Shown one piece after another: positions 1 through 8,840 of a DNA stretch of 64,000 nucleotides. The stretch's first letter is position 1, and each line of letters opens with the position of its first letter. Under the pieces are notes generated by a model. It was not told the DNA's origin and did no database searches. It was given only the letters and a program-made list of their open reading frames with translations. This DNA comes from Cellulomonas sp. NTE-D12. GTDB taxonomy: Bacteria > Actinomycetota > Actinomycetes > Actinomycetales > Cellulomonadaceae. Made by a program: the position numbers and the translations under genes. The stretch spans positions 3,348,001 through 3,412,000 of the forward strand of contig NZ_AP026442.1 in the NCBI RefSeq assembly GCF_027923705.1, given 5' to 3'.

Positions 1-447
1 GCCCGAGTAGGTCTTCACCTGACGGTCGGCGCTCACGTCGAGCGAGAAGCGACCGAGCAGCTCGGTGGCCCGGGCACGCGCCGCCGAGCCGGTGAGGCCG
101 TGCAGCCGGCCCGCGAGCTCGAGGTTCTCCCGGCCGGTGTCCATGGGGTCCGCCACCTGCTTCTGGGCGACGAAGCCGATCAGCCGACGCACCTGGTCGG
201 GGTGCCGGGCCACGTCCGCACCGGCCACCAGCGCGGTGCCGGAGTCGGGACGGGACAGGCTCGCGAGGATCTTCACGAGGGTGGACTTCCCGGCGCCGTT
301 GGGTCCGAGCAGACCGAACACGCTCCCCGGCTCGACGCCGAAGCTGACGCCGTCCAGCGCGGTGACGCGCGGCTTGCCGCGTCCGCCGGGATAGGTCTTG
401 ACCAGCGATCGCGCCTCCAGCGCGAGCGCTGCTCGTGGTGCAGCCAT
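1..447 (-). CDS. ABC transporter ATP-binding protein (DrrA-like), 3' part cut by window edge
   Basis: This is the ATPase subunit of an ABC-2 type (daunorubicin-resistance-like) exporter. The N-terminal 149 residues are present and the rest lies beyond base 1. The Walker A motif GPNGAGKST is near residues 48-56, the Q-loop (FVAQKQ) near residue 93, and the sequence stops at the start of the signature motif (TYSG). The ATG at 447 is preceded by a strong AAGGAGG ribosome site 6 bases upstream. The PadR gene upstream on the same strand probably controls it. PadR-ABC pairs are a common actinobacterial drug-efflux arrangement; the exported substrate cannot be told from the sequence. Confidence 0.9.
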   Translation of the reverse strand, partial: MAAPRAALALEARSLVKTYPGGRGKPRVTALDGVSFGVEPGSVFGLLGPNGAGKSTLVKILASLSRPDSGTALVAGADVARHPDQVRRLIGFVAQKQVADPMDTGRENLELAGRLHGLTGSAARARATELLGRFSLDVSADRQVKTYSG

Positions 448-485
448 GGTGCTCCTCCTTGCGGTCGGAGCCGTCCCGTCGTGCC

Positions 486-510
486 CGTGCGGCGATACCA
501 TCGCGGCACG
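486..510. promoter_or_regulatory. Inverted repeat in ABC transporter promoter region
   Basis: Two 11-bp arms (CGTGCGGCGAT and ATCGCGGCACG) pair with one mismatch around a 3-bp spacer, 39-63 bp upstream of the ABC ATPase start. The position suits an operator. It does not resemble the repeat in front of the PadR gene, so the binding protein is unknown. The rest of the gap at 448-675 shows no gene. Confidence 0.4.
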
Positions 511-675
511 GCTCTGAGCAGACTGTTCGCACAGGTTTCAGTTCACGCTGGGACGACTCGGTGCCAGGTGGCTCGGATGTTGGCGCATCCGGGCCACCAC
601 TGTTCTGCGGTCCTCCGGCCGGTCGGTCGGAGGGTGGTGCACCCGGCGGTCAGGTCGACCGTCGGGAGATCGTGG

Positions 676-1389
676 TCACGGGGCGGGGCGGTGGCCCTGC
701 CCCTTCGCCGCGCCCTCGGGCGTCTGCGGGGCGTCGCCCGCGGTGAGGACCGGCGCCAGCTCGGCCGCCAGCTCCTGGTGGGACCGGCCCTGGGCCAGCT
801 GGTCGTGCAGCTGGGCCCACAGCCCGAACCCGCCCAGCTCCCGGCGCTCGATGCGCCCGGCCAGCTGGGCGACATAGTCGCGCTCGGCCTTGAGCATCGC
901 GATCCGGTAGGTCAGCTCGACGACGAACAGCTCCGGCAGCCGGCTGACGACGTCGCCGGCCGCGAGCGCTTCACGCTCGGTCAGGTCGGCGTCCAGGCGG
1001 GCGAGCCGCTCCTGCAGCAGCCGGGCGGCGTCCGCCGGCGGCAGCATGGCGAGCAGCGAGAGGCCCGTCTCGAAGGCCGGGTACTCCTTGACCGGCTGGG
1101 CGATCAGCTCCCGCAACCAGGCGTCCGTCTCCTGGCGGCCGGCCGGCGTGATCGCGTAGACGATGCGCTCCGGCCGGTTGCCCTCGCGCTCGGTGCGCTC
1201 GACCTCGATCAGGTCCTTCTTCACCAGCTGCTGGATGACGGAGTACAGCGACCCGAAGTTGAGCCGGATGCTGTCCTCCTTGCCGCGCTCGCGCAGCGTG
1301 GTGGTGATCTCGTACGGGTACATCGGGCGCTCCCAGAGGCAGGCGAGCACCGCCAATGCCAACGGGTTCGACACGGGCCTGGTGGCCAT
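676..1389 (-). CDS. PadR family transcriptional regulator
   Basis: This is a 237-residue PadR-type winged-helix repressor. The N-terminal 90 residues carry the PadR signature (ALAVLACLWERPMYPYEI, then NFGSLYSVIQQL), and the C-terminal half is a helical dimerisation region containing a VVELTYRIAMLKAERDYV segment. The ATG at 1389 is chosen over the adjacent GTG at 1392 because GGAGGT lies 5 bases upstream of the ATG. It sits 228 bp upstream of an ABC exporter ATPase on the same strand, which it probably regulates. A perfect inverted repeat just upstream of its ribosome site suggests autoregulation. Confidence 0.9.
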   Translation of the reverse strand: MATRPVSNPLALAVLACLWERPMYPYEITTTLRERGKEDSIRLNFGSLYSVIQQLVKKDLIEVERTEREGNRPERIVYAITPAGRQETDAWLRELIAQPVKEYPAFETGLSLLAMLPPADAARLLQERLARLDADLTEREALAAGDVVSRLPELFVVELTYRIAMLKAERDYVAQLAGRIERRELGGFGLWAQLHDQLAQGRSHQELAAELAPVLTAGDAPQTPEGAAKGQGHRPAP

Positions 1390-1402
1390 CACTCACCTCC
1401 GG

Positions 1403-1420
1403 ATACTCGCGCCAGAGTAT
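1403..1420. promoter_or_regulatory. Probable PadR operator
   Basis: A perfect inverted repeat, ATACTC-N6-GAGTAT, lies 13-31 bp upstream of the padR start codon, where a bound repressor would block transcription or its start. PadR proteins bind short dyads with A/T-rich outer halves. Assignment to this PadR is inferred from position. Confidence 0.55.
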
Positions 1421-1546
1421 TCGTGCTCGAGTTGTGACGCAAGACCCCCCACCGGATTCCGCTCGGACGGCTCGACGCAGCCGATGGGAAGGGCGAGTCA
1501 CCCGTCACCGACGGTGATCGACGGCCCGTACCGCCCAGGAGTCACG

Positions 1547-3097
1547 ATGACCGCGTCCGCCCTTCCCGTGTCCCCCTCGTTGCCCGGCTCGGCGCCCAGC
1601 ACGGCCGCCGCCGCACGCAGCGGCTCCGGCTCGGCGACGGGCCTGTGGGCGGCGCCCGTCATCGCGGTCGCGGGTGGCGTCGCGGCGGTGCTCGTCGGGT
1701 CGGCACCGGCGTCCTGGATCGCCGTCGCGGTCGGCGCGGTCCTCGCGCTGGCGTTGGCTGCACGGTCGGTCTCGGGGCTGCGCCGGTCCGTGGCCGACCT
1801 GGAGGAGCTGGGGCGGGCGGGACGGTCGGGCGACTTCACCCGCGTCGCCGAGGCGGCGGCCGGTGACGGCACCGGTGTGACCGCGCTGGTGCGCGACGCG
1901 TTCAAGCGGCTGACCGGCCCGATGAGCGCCATCACCCCGGAGATCTCGCTGCTGACGATCGCCGGCGAGGAGCTCGGCATCATCGGTCAGACCATCACCG
2001 AGGGCGCTCGCGGCACCAGCGAGCAGGCGAGCCGCATCGAGCGGTCGGCCCGCGAGGTGTCCACCAACGTCTCCACCGTCGCGGCCGCCACCGAGGAGCT
2101 GCGCACGTCGATCAGCGAGATCGCCAAGACCACGTCCACCGCCTCGCACGTCGCCCGGGAGGCCGTCGGCTCCGTCGCCGCCGCCTCGCAGACCATCACC
2201 GTGCTCGGCGAGTCCACCGCACGCATCGGGGAGATCATCAAGGCGATCACCTCGATCGCCGGCCAGACCAACCTGCTGGCGCTGAACGCCACCATCGAGG
2301 CCGCCCGTGCCGGTGAGGCCGGCAAGGGGTTCTCCGTCGTCGCCGCCGAGGTGAAGAGCCTGGCCCAGGAGACGTCCAAGGCCACCGAGACGATCACCGA
2401 CATGCTGAGCCGCATCCAGGCGGACTCCCACGAGGCCGTCACCGCGATGGCGGACGTCAGCCGGGTGATCGACGAGATCTGCGAGTCGCAGCTGACCATC
2501 TCCTCCGCCGTCGAGCAGCAGACCACCGTCACGCACGAGCTGAGCCAGACGGCCCAGGGCGTGTCCGACGAGGCCGAGGCGATCGCCGGTGCGATCGCGA
2601 CCGTGGTCGACCTCGCCACGGTGAACGCGGACGCCGCGGCACGCAGCGCCGTCGCCGTCGGCGAGCTGACCCGGATGGGCACGGCGATGTCCCGGGAGAC
2701 CAGCGGTCTGACGCTGACGACGGTCGAGGAGACCGGCTACTTCGACATCAGCTGGGACCGGGCGCAGAACCGCCTGTCCGACGTCTGCGTCGGCATGTGG
2801 AGCAAGGCGACCTGCGACGACTACGTGCGGGTGCTGTCCGCCGCGTACCGCGAGAACCGCCCGGGCTGGACGTTCCTCGTGGACTTCAGCGCCCACCCGG
2901 CGCAGGCCGAGCAGGTGCAGCGGACCCACGAGGCGATGATGGCCGAGGCCGTGAAGAACGGGCTGACGTGGTGCGCGTTCATCGCGTCGAACCCGCTGGT
3001 GGCCATCCAGATGCAGCGGCTCTCGGCCAAGACGGGCTTCCCGGTGACCTACGTCGCCACCCGTGAGGAGGCGCTGGCGGTGCTGGCCCAGCACTAG
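1547..3097 (+). CDS. Methyl-accepting chemotaxis protein with C-terminal STAS/SpoIIAA-like domain
   Basis: This is a 516-residue chemoreceptor. Two adjacent membrane helices (about residues 33-51 and 56-74) are separated by only a few residues, so there is no extracellular sensor domain. The MCP signalling hairpin follows at about 160-390, with the near-invariant tip (SIAGQTNLLALNATIEAARAG). About 124 residues from residue 393 form an alpha/beta domain (starting TGYFDISWDRAQNRL) resembling SpoIIAA/STAS-like folds, which is unusual on an MCP. The ATG at 1547 is preferred because the open frame upstream of it is low-complexity and runs through the padR promoter. No che genes are nearby. The receptor probably senses a cytoplasmic or membrane signal. 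Confidence 0.88.
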   Translation: MTASALPVSPSLPGSAPSTAAAARSGSGSATGLWAAPVIAVAGGVAAVLVGSAPASWIAVAVGAVLALALAARSVSGLRRSVADLEELGRAGRSGDFTRVAEAAAGDGTGVTALVRDAFKRLTGPMSAITPEISLLTIAGEELGIIGQTITEGARGTSEQASRIERSAREVSTNVSTVAAATEELRTSISEIAKTTSTASHVAREAVGSVAAASQTITVLGESTARIGEIIKAITSIAGQTNLLALNATIEAARAGEAGKGFSVVAAEVKSLAQETSKATETITDMLSRIQADSHEAVTAMADVSRVIDEICESQLTISSAVEQQTTVTHELSQTAQGVSDEAEAIAGAIATVVDLATVNADAAARSAVAVGELTRMGTAMSRETSGLTLTTVEETGYFDISWDRAQNRLSDVCVGMWSKATCDDYVRVLSAAYRENRPGWTFLVDFSAHPAQAEQVQRTHEAMMAEAVKNGLTWCAFIASNPLVAIQMQRLSAKTGFPVTYVATREEALAVLAQH

Positions 3098-3195
3098 GCC
3101 GCCCACCGACGATCCAGCGTGAGCCGGGACACCGCCGCCGAGATCGAGCAGGTATGGAGAAGCCGCAGCCGGACCCCTGTCCGTAGGTTGACGCC

Positions 3196-3633
3196 ATGAC
3201 CGACACGAAGAAGACGAGCGGGTTCACCGCCGAGGAGCGCGCCGCCATGCGCCAGCGCGCCAAGGAGCTCAAGGCCCAGCAGTCCGCCGCGGAGTCGCTG
3301 CAGGCGGTGGTGGACCGGATCGCCGCCCTGGAGGAGCCGGACCGGACCAACGCCGAGCGCATCCACGCGATCGCGCTGGAGGTCGCCCCGTGGCTGCAGC
3401 CCCGGCTGTTCTACGGCAGCCCCGCCTACGCGAACGCGGAGGGCAAGGTGCTGTTCTTCTACCAGGAGCGCGCCAAGTTCAAGGTCCGCTACGGCAACCT
3501 GGGCTTCTTCGACGGCGCCCAGCTGGACGACGGCTCCCTGTGGCCGACGGCGTTCGCGATCACCGAGCTGTCCCCCGCCGACGAGCAGCGGGTCGCGGAG
3601 CTGGTGCGAAGGGCGACGGGGCAGTCGGCCTGA
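3196..3633 (+). CDS. DUF1801 (YdhG-like) domain protein
   Basis: This is a 145-residue cytoplasmic protein. The C-terminal two thirds match the DUF1801/YdhG fold: LFYGSPAYANAEGKVLFFY, then KFKVRYGNLGFF and a WPTAFAI strand. The N-terminal 50 residues are a charged helix. Family members have been linked to iron handling, but no reaction is established. It stands alone and is followed by a strong hairpin terminator. Confidence 0.8.
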   Translation: MTDTKKTSGFTAEERAAMRQRAKELKAQQSAAESLQAVVDRIAALEEPDRTNAERIHAIALEVAPWLQPRLFYGSPAYANAEGKVLFFYQERAKFKVRYGNLGFFDGAQLDDGSLWPTAFAITELSPADEQRVAELVRRATGQSA

Positions 3634-3667
3634 GGGCCCCGCACGAGGGACGAGCCCCGGACACAGC

Positions 3668-3700
3668 AGAGGCGCAGCACCGCGCGGGTGCTGCGCCTCT
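3668..3700. terminator. Bidirectional hairpin terminator
   Basis: A perfect 14-bp stem (AGAGGCGCAGCACC with its complement) closes a 5-base GCGCG loop. It lies between the end of the DUF1801 gene and the 3' end of tRNA-Arg on the other strand, so it can serve both transcripts. There is no long U tract, as is usual in actinobacteria. Confidence 0.8.
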
Positions 3701-3706
3701 CGTCTG

Positions 3707-3779
3707 TGCGCCCGAAGGGACTCGAACCCCCAACCTTCTGATCCGTAGTCAGATGCTCTATCCGTTGAGCTACGGGCGC
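3707..3779 (-). tRNA. tRNA-Arg (ACG)
   Basis: The minus strand folds as a 73-base cloverleaf. The acceptor GCGCCCG pairs with CGGGCGC. The anticodon stem CTGA/TCAG encloses loop CTACGGA with anticodon ACG, and the T-loop reads GTTCGAGTC. The discriminator base is A and CCA is not encoded. Confidence 0.95.
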
Positions 3780-4409
3780 CCGGCCCGCGAACGGGCCACA
3801 GGAGAGGGTACAGGGTCGGACGCGGTGCGCCCAAACGGGCGCTGACCAGCGCGCTGTGCTGCGGCGTCGCATCCCTGCGCGGTCCATCCCTGCCCCCAGG
3901 TGTGGTTTACAGACGACAACACTGCTCTCTCCTCCGGTCGGATCACAGAGCCGTCGGCCACGCTGCGCAGGACGGCGACTTCCCCGGCGAACCGGCTCCT
4001 GAACCGAGGGCCATCGCCACTGCGTCGTCGACTGACCCGGGCTCGATGGAGCTCGGGCCCCGTGCACGCACAGGACACTCCGGGGCGCCGAATCACCCAT
4101 TCGAGTAGGCGCGGCCTCCGTGCGGCTGAGCCCGTCGTTGGGACAAGCGGAGACCGTAGAGGCGAGTCGGGAGGCCTCCGGGGAGGGCGAGACCGTCGTC
4201 GTCATCAACCCGAACCTCGCCTCCCGGGCCAACGAGCTTCAGCGGCGCGAGCTTCGAGCGGCGTACCCGATGCCGGTCAAGCCCATCGCGCGCCTCGGGC
4301 GATGAGGACCGTGGGCATGAACGGGCAAGAAGTGGGCCGGCTCGGCCGCTGCTGGTACCCAGCGTCGAGACTTGCCGATCCTCGTTGAGGTGAACGAGCG
4401 ATTTGCGGT
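3780..4409. other. Intergenic region without a recognisable gene
   Basis: About 630 bp lie between tRNA-Arg and the end of the LacI gene. Short open frames exist on both strands, but none resembles a family, has a good ribosome site or shows consistent coding character. No hairpin, repeat or attachment-site duplication of the tRNA end was seen. Confidence 0.5.
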
Positions 4410-5501
4410 CTAGACCAGCGGCCGTTCGGGGTGCCCACAGCCGCACGACTCGCGATGCGAGAGGCGAGCCGCGAGCCGCACGGTCGTCGGGGCCGCGTCC
4501 GGCTCGGCCAACCTCCGCAGCAGGAGTCGCATCGCTTCTCGACCCGCCTCGCGTGCCGGCTGCTCGGCGCTGGTCGGCGGGCTACGCAGCAGGTCGGGCG
4601 TCGGCAGGCTGTCGAAGGACACGAACGCGAGGTCTTCCGGGATCCGCACACCAAGGCCTGCCGCGGCACGCAACGTGCCGACGGTCATCGGTGAGCTTGC
4701 CCCGACGATCGCGGTGGGTCGGTCGGCCCGCTGGAGCAGCTCCCGGACTAGCGCCTCCGTCTCCTCCTCGTCACCGACGCCGGTGAGGACCAACGACGGG
4801 TCGACGGGCAGGCCCGCATCGGCGTGCGCGCGCTCGTACCCGCTGTAGCGCTCGCGCAACGTCGGCACGTCCAGGTTGCCCGCGGTGATGGCGATGCGGC
4901 GGTGGCCGAGCTGCAGGAGATGGGTGACCAGGGTGCGGACCGCGGCCTCGCTCTCCACGCCCACCTGGTCGAGCGGCAGGTTGGAGAGCCGGTCGAGGAG
5001 GACGAGCGGCACACCCTGTGCCTTCGGCCACTCGATCGCCGCATCGGTCGACCGAGCGGCCCGGGCGAGGATCAGGCCGTCGACACGACGGGACTGCAAC
5101 GCCTCGATCGCTCGAAGCTCCTGCTGAGGGTCTTCGGACGAGTTGGCCAGCAGCAGCACGAGGCCGGCCTTCCGCGCGGCCTCCTCGACGCCGCGGACCA
5201 TGTCGGCGAACGCCGGCTGCCCGCTGTCGGAGATGACCAGCCCGATCGACTCGGTCCGATCGCGTCGCAGCGAGCGTGCTGCCGCGTGCTGCGTGTACCC
5301 GGTGGCCTCGATCGCTTTCAGCACACGGCTTCGGATCGGCTCGCGGACGGTCTTCGTGCCGTTCACGACGTGGGACACGGTCGACGTGGACACGTCGGCG
5401 AGCCGCGCCACGTCGATGATGGTGGGTCTGAGTCCGACCGGCGTGCTGCCGTTGCCGTTGTTCTGCTGGGCCGCGCCGCGGCCACGCGTGGGCTCCGTCA
5501 T
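4410..5501 (-). CDS. LacI family transcriptional regulator (unit A)
   Basis: This is a 363-residue LacI/GalR repressor. The helix-turn-helix is at about residues 27-48 (IIDVARLADVSTSTVSHVVNG), followed by the hinge helix (AARSLRR) and a periplasmic-binding-protein-like sugar domain from residue 70 (IGLVISDSGQPAFADMVRGVEE). It is the last gene of SBP-permease-permease-lacI, starting 3 bases after the permease stop. It most likely controls this operon and the divergent GH172-GH32 operon through CAAACGTTTC-type sites at about 8841 and 9051. The inducer is inferred to be a fructose disaccharide or anhydride. Confidence 0.9.
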   Translation of the reverse strand: MTEPTRGRGAAQQNNGNGSTPVGLRPTIIDVARLADVSTSTVSHVVNGTKTVREPIRSRVLKAIEATGYTQHAAARSLRRDRTESIGLVISDSGQPAFADMVRGVEEAARKAGLVLLLANSSEDPQQELRAIEALQSRRVDGLILARAARSTDAAIEWPKAQGVPLVLLDRLSNLPLDQVGVESEAAVRTLVTHLLQLGHRRIAITAGNLDVPTLRERYSGYERAHADAGLPVDPSLVLTGVGDEEETEALVRELLQRADRPTAIVGASSPMTVGTLRAAAGLGVRIPEDLAFVSFDSLPTPDLLRSPPTSAEQPAREAGREAMRLLLRRLAEPDAAPTTVRLAARLSHRESCGCGHPERPLV

Positions 5502-5504
5502 GGC

Positions 5505-6398
5505 CTAGCCCTTCACCGCCCCGAATGTCATACCGGCGACGACGTAGCGTTGGAAGATGCCGTAGAGCGCCAGCTGCGGGAGCAGCACGAGTGTCGCGGA
5601 CGCCATCATGGCGCCGTAGTCCACCGTCCAGAAGCCCTGGAACTGCGACACGCCGAGAGAGATGGTCGTCATCGCCGGGTTGTTGATCAATGTGACGGCG
5701 AACGGGAACTCGTTCCAGACGTAGATGATGTTGAGGATCAGCAGCGTCGCGATGACGGGGCGCATCAGTGGGAACACCACGCGCCACGACAGGGTGAACA
5801 GTCCTGCGCCGTCGATGATCGCGGCCTCTTCGATCTCGCCCGGGAAGTCGGCGAGGAAGCCGGTGAAGAGCAGCACGTTGAAGGGAAGCTGCGTCGCGAT
5901 GTAGGGCAGGATCAGCGCGGCGTACGTGCCGTACAGCCCGAGCTCGATGTTCAGCTTGTACACCGGGAAAAGCAGGATGTAGACGGGGATCGCCAGCCCG
6001 GCGAGGAAGTAGAAGCGCAGGGACTTCTGCAGCCCCGGGCGGCGGAACACCATCCGGGTCAGCGCGTAGGCGGCCGTGAAGGAGATGACGACGCCGACGG
6101 ACACCGACACGACCGCGAGGATCAGGGTGTTCTTGTACATCGTCATCAGGTTCAGCGTCGACATCGCCGTGCTGTAGTTCGCCCAGCTCAGGTGCGAGAA
6201 GTTCAGCGGGTCGCGGAGGATGTTGTCGTTGCTCTGGAACGACAGGAGCACCACCCACGCCATCGGCAGGATCAGGACGAAGGTGACCAGGTAGGCGACG
6301 ATCGCCGCGATCCCGAGCCGACGTCGACGAGGACCTCGCGGCGACGGCGGAGCGTCCGGCCGCGCGAGGCGCGGGGCAGTCGTGCTGAGCGTGCTCAT
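5505..6398 (-). CDS. Sugar ABC transporter permease, MalG type (unit A)
   Basis: This is a 297-residue CUT1-family inner-membrane permease with six predicted helices. The first is at about residues 30-50 (AIVAYLVTFVLILPMAWVV). The EAA loop that docks the ATPase reads EEAAIIDGAGLFTLSWRVVF. It ends in GAVKG, typical of MalG-type permeases. The ATG at 6398 overlaps the stop of the preceding permease by 4 bases (ATGA), so translation is coupled. Its partners are the permease at 6395-7267 and the binding protein at 7341-8666. No ATPase gene is present. Confidence 0.92.
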   Translation of the reverse strand: MSTLSTTAPRLARPDAPPSPRGPRRRRLGIAAIVAYLVTFVLILPMAWVVLLSFQSNDNILRDPLNFSHLSWANYSTAMSTLNLMTMYKNTLILAVVSVSVGVVISFTAAYALTRMVFRRPGLQKSLRFYFLAGLAIPVYILLFPVYKLNIELGLYGTYAALILPYIATQLPFNVLLFTGFLADFPGEIEEAAIIDGAGLFTLSWRVVFPLMRPVIATLLILNIIYVWNEFPFAVTLINNPAMTTISLGVSQFQGFWTVDYGAMMASATLVLLPQLALYGIFQRYVVAGMTFGAVKG

Positions 6399-7267
6399 GA
6401 GGCCCTCCTCCGGCGCATGAACGCCATCTGTGCCACGGTCACGACGACGCCGAGCAGGCTGATGACGACCGCCAGCGCCATGCCGTAGCCGTACTTCTGG
6501 TTGGAGAACGTCATCCAGTACGTGTAGCTGACCAGCGTCTCCGACAGGTGGACGGGACCGCCGCCGGTCAGCTGGAACACGAGCTCGAAGATCTTGAAGA
6601 CACCGGTGACGACGAGCACCGTGGTGATGCCGAACGTCTCCTGCAGCATCGGGACGGTCACGTACCGCAGTCGCTGCCAGCCGGTCGCGCCGTCGAGGGA
6701 AGCCGCTTCCATCACGTCGTGGGGAAGCATCCGGATTCCCGCGTAGAAGATGGTCATGATGAAGCCGACGGTCTGCCAGGTGTAGACCACCCCGATGGAC
6801 CAGGGGCTCAACGTGGTCCCCCCGATCCACACCGGCGGGTGCTGAACGCCGAGGGTGTGCAGCAGCGAGTTCACCAGGCCGATATGCGGGTCGAGGATGA
6901 ACACCCAGATGAGGCCGATGAGAATCGGCGCGATCACGTTCGGGGCGAAGATCATGGCCCGCAGGGCGCCCGCACCCTTGACACGTCCGCTCAGCAGGTG
7001 AGCGAGGAAGAACGCACCCGGCAGCAGGATGACGAGCGAGACCAGAAGGATGATCCCCGTGTTGCGCAGCGACCCCCAGAACAAGGTGTCGCGCACCATC
7101 TGCACGTAGTTCTTGCCACCGACGAGCTTCGTGGAGCCGAACGCCTGCGCATTGGTGAAGCTCTGGTACAGCGAGTACCCGATCGGGTACGCGAAGTACA
7201 GGCTGTAGACGGCGAACGCGGGAGCGATCATGAGCGCAAGGGCCCGCCGGGTGCTGAGCCACTTCAC
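6395..7267 (-). CDS. Sugar ABC transporter permease, MalF type (unit A)
   Basis: This is a 290-residue CUT1 permease with six membrane helices. The EAA loop is EAASLDGATGWQRLRYVTV. A short N-terminus leads directly into the first helix (LALMIAPAFAVYSLYFAYP). The start at 7267 follows the binding-protein stop by 73 bp, and that gap contains a strong hairpin. With the downstream MalG partner it forms the channel of the unit A importer. Confidence 0.92.
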   Translation of the reverse strand: MKWLSTRRALALMIAPAFAVYSLYFAYPIGYSLYQSFTNAQAFGSTKLVGGKNYVQMVRDTLFWGSLRNTGIILLVSLVILLPGAFFLAHLLSGRVKGAGALRAMIFAPNVIAPILIGLIWVFILDPHIGLVNSLLHTLGVQHPPVWIGGTTLSPWSIGVVYTWQTVGFIMTIFYAGIRMLPHDVMEAASLDGATGWQRLRYVTVPMLQETFGITTVLVVTGVFKIFELVFQLTGGGPVHLSETLVSYTYWMTFSNQKYGYGMALAVVISLLGVVVTVAQMAFMRRRRAS

Positions 7268-7291
7268 GTCGGCTCCTCCTGTCCTGTGTGA

Positions 7292-7333
7292 CCGCTCGGG
7301 GCAGACCGCTCACCGCGGACCTGCCCCGAGCGG
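7292..7333 (-). terminator. Intra-operon hairpin after binding-protein gene (unit A)
   Basis: A perfect 13-bp stem (CCGCTCGGGGCAG with its complement) closes a 16-base loop directly after the SBP stop and before the first permease. In comparable systems such a hairpin stabilises or partly terminates the SBP message, giving more binding protein than permease. That role is inferred here. Confidence 0.65.
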
Positions 7334-7340
7334 CGGTTGC

Positions 7341-8666
7341 TCAGTGGATCGTCTTCTGCACCACGTCGAGGGCCTGGGACGGGGAGTACACGCCCTGGAT
7401 CACGCCGTAGATGCTGTCGTACATGGCGCCGGAGGTCTCCGCCGACACCACCAGGTCCGGCTGCGCGGCCGGGCTGTGCCAGCCGTCCTGCTGCAGCACC
7501 GCCAGGACCGAGGCGAAGACGGGCTGGGCGCTGGCGTCGACCTTCGGCTTGTAGGTCGTGACCGGCGTCTGCGCGTTGTCCACGAGGATCTGCTGGCCTG
7601 AGTCGCCGTAGTAGAACGCCATGAACTTCTTGACCGCGTCGAGCTTGGCCGCGGACTTCTTCACCTCAGCGCTGACCACCAGCGGCGCGGAGGGCGCGTT
7701 CATGTACAGGTTCTGGTCACCGACACCATCGGAGAACGTCGGGCCGGCCCAGAACGTGGTGTTGGCCGCGACCGAGCTCTTCTGGATGTCGCCGGCAGCC
7801 CAGACGCCGGAGTCGAGCATCGCGGCGTTGCCGCTGGTGTACTCCTCGACCGCCTGCACGTAGGTCTGGGTGGAGACGTTCTTGGAGAACGCGCCGGCCT
7901 TGGCCAGCTGCTCGATGTGCTGGTAGAGCCGCAGGAAGTCGGCGTTGTTGTAGCTGCTCTTGCCCGAGAGGATGTCCTGGTACTTGTCCTCGTACCCGTA
8001 CCTGTCGAGCATCGTCAGGAACGCCCACACGCTGTAGGCCGACTTGCTCGCACCCTGCGCGATGGTCGTGACCCCGTTCTTGGACAGCACCTGGGCGACG
8101 TTGAGCAGGTCGTCGAACGTCTTGGGCTCGCTCAGGCCGTACTTCTGCAGGATCGCGGTGTTCACGTACAGACCGGTGACCAGCGACTGGTAGGGCACCC
8201 CGTACTGGGTGCCGTTGCTCGTGTAGCCCGACAGCATCGCCTTGGGGAAGTTGCTCGTCAGGTTCCCCTCCTGCAGGACCGGACCGAGGTCGAGCAGCTT
8301 GCCCTGCTGCGCCATCTGCGAGGCCAGGGAGTTGTAGACCCAGAAGATGTCCGGGAGGGTGCCCGACTGGGCCGCGACCTGCATGGCCTTCTCGTGCTCG
8401 TCGACCGTCTGCCCCTCGATCTTCACCGTGATGTCGGGGTTGGCCTTCTGGAAGGCCTGGACGATCGCGTACGTGGCGGGGTCCTGCTGCTGGACGTTGG
8501 GGTTCTGCATCGACAGCGTGATCTGAACCTTGCCGCCGGCCGACGAGCTGCCGGCACCCGCCGAGCCCGAGCTGCAGGCTGCCAGGCCGAGTGCCGTCAG
8601 CGCCGCCAGCGCCACTGCGGCTCCGCGCGGGTGTGCATAGCCCCACCGTCGTCGCTGGTTGTTCAT
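7341..8666 (-). CDS. Extracellular sugar-binding lipoprotein (unit A SBP)
   Basis: This is a 441-residue solute-binding protein of the CUT1 (family 1) type. The signal peptide ends in a lipobox (LGLAAC) with the lipidated Cys at residue 31, followed by a Ser/Gly linker. The mature domain starts KVQITLSMQNPNVQQQ and contains motifs usual for oligosaccharide binders (LPDIFWVYNS, GVPYQSLVTGLYVNTAILQK). It delivers sugar to the permeases encoded just downstream. Its divergent neighbours GH172 and GH32 suggest a difructose anhydride or inulo-oligosaccharide ligand (inference). Confidence 0.92.
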   Translation of the reverse strand: MNNQRRRWGYAHPRGAAVALAALTALGLAACSSGSAGAGSSSAGGKVQITLSMQNPNVQQQDPATYAIVQAFQKANPDITVKIEGQTVDEHEKAMQVAAQSGTLPDIFWVYNSLASQMAQQGKLLDLGPVLQEGNLTSNFPKAMLSGYTSNGTQYGVPYQSLVTGLYVNTAILQKYGLSEPKTFDDLLNVAQVLSKNGVTTIAQGASKSAYSVWAFLTMLDRYGYEDKYQDILSGKSSYNNADFLRLYQHIEQLAKAGAFSKNVSTQTYVQAVEEYTSGNAAMLDSGVWAAGDIQKSSVAANTTFWAGPTFSDGVGDQNLYMNAPSAPLVVSAEVKKSAAKLDAVKKFMAFYYGDSGQQILVDNAQTPVTTYKPKVDASAQPVFASVLAVLQQDGWHSPAAQPDLVVSAETSGAMYDSIYGVIQGVYSPSQALDVVQKTIH

Positions 8667-8840
8667 CGTCTGCTCCACTCCTGTCGCACGTCGCTGTACT
8701 GGGCCGTCGGTCGATCGGCGACCGAAGGGTCGGGCCGGGCATCCGCACCACGGCTGCGGTCCCCAGGGCTTGCTCTTGGCAGTGCTCGGTGGCTCCGCGC
8801 CGACCAGGTCACGGTGCTCGACGATGAGCGAGGTCGACGC

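Noticed and set aside
1163..1546. Open-frame extension upstream of the chemoreceptor start
   Set aside because: It overlaps padR and its operator and has no membrane-protein or MCP character. ATG 1547 fits.
3707..3779. tRNA-Arg as attachment site of an integrated element
   Set aside because: No integrase gene and no repeat of the tRNA 3' end was seen in the window.
4120..4305. Small 61-codon plus-strand gene in the empty region after tRNA-Arg
   Set aside because: It has no ribosome site, no homology I recognise, and an equal number of competing frames.
7292..7333. Full operon terminator after the unit A binding protein
   Set aside because: The permeases and lacI continue tightly packed downstream with no new promoter seen, so partial termination or mRNA processing is more likely.
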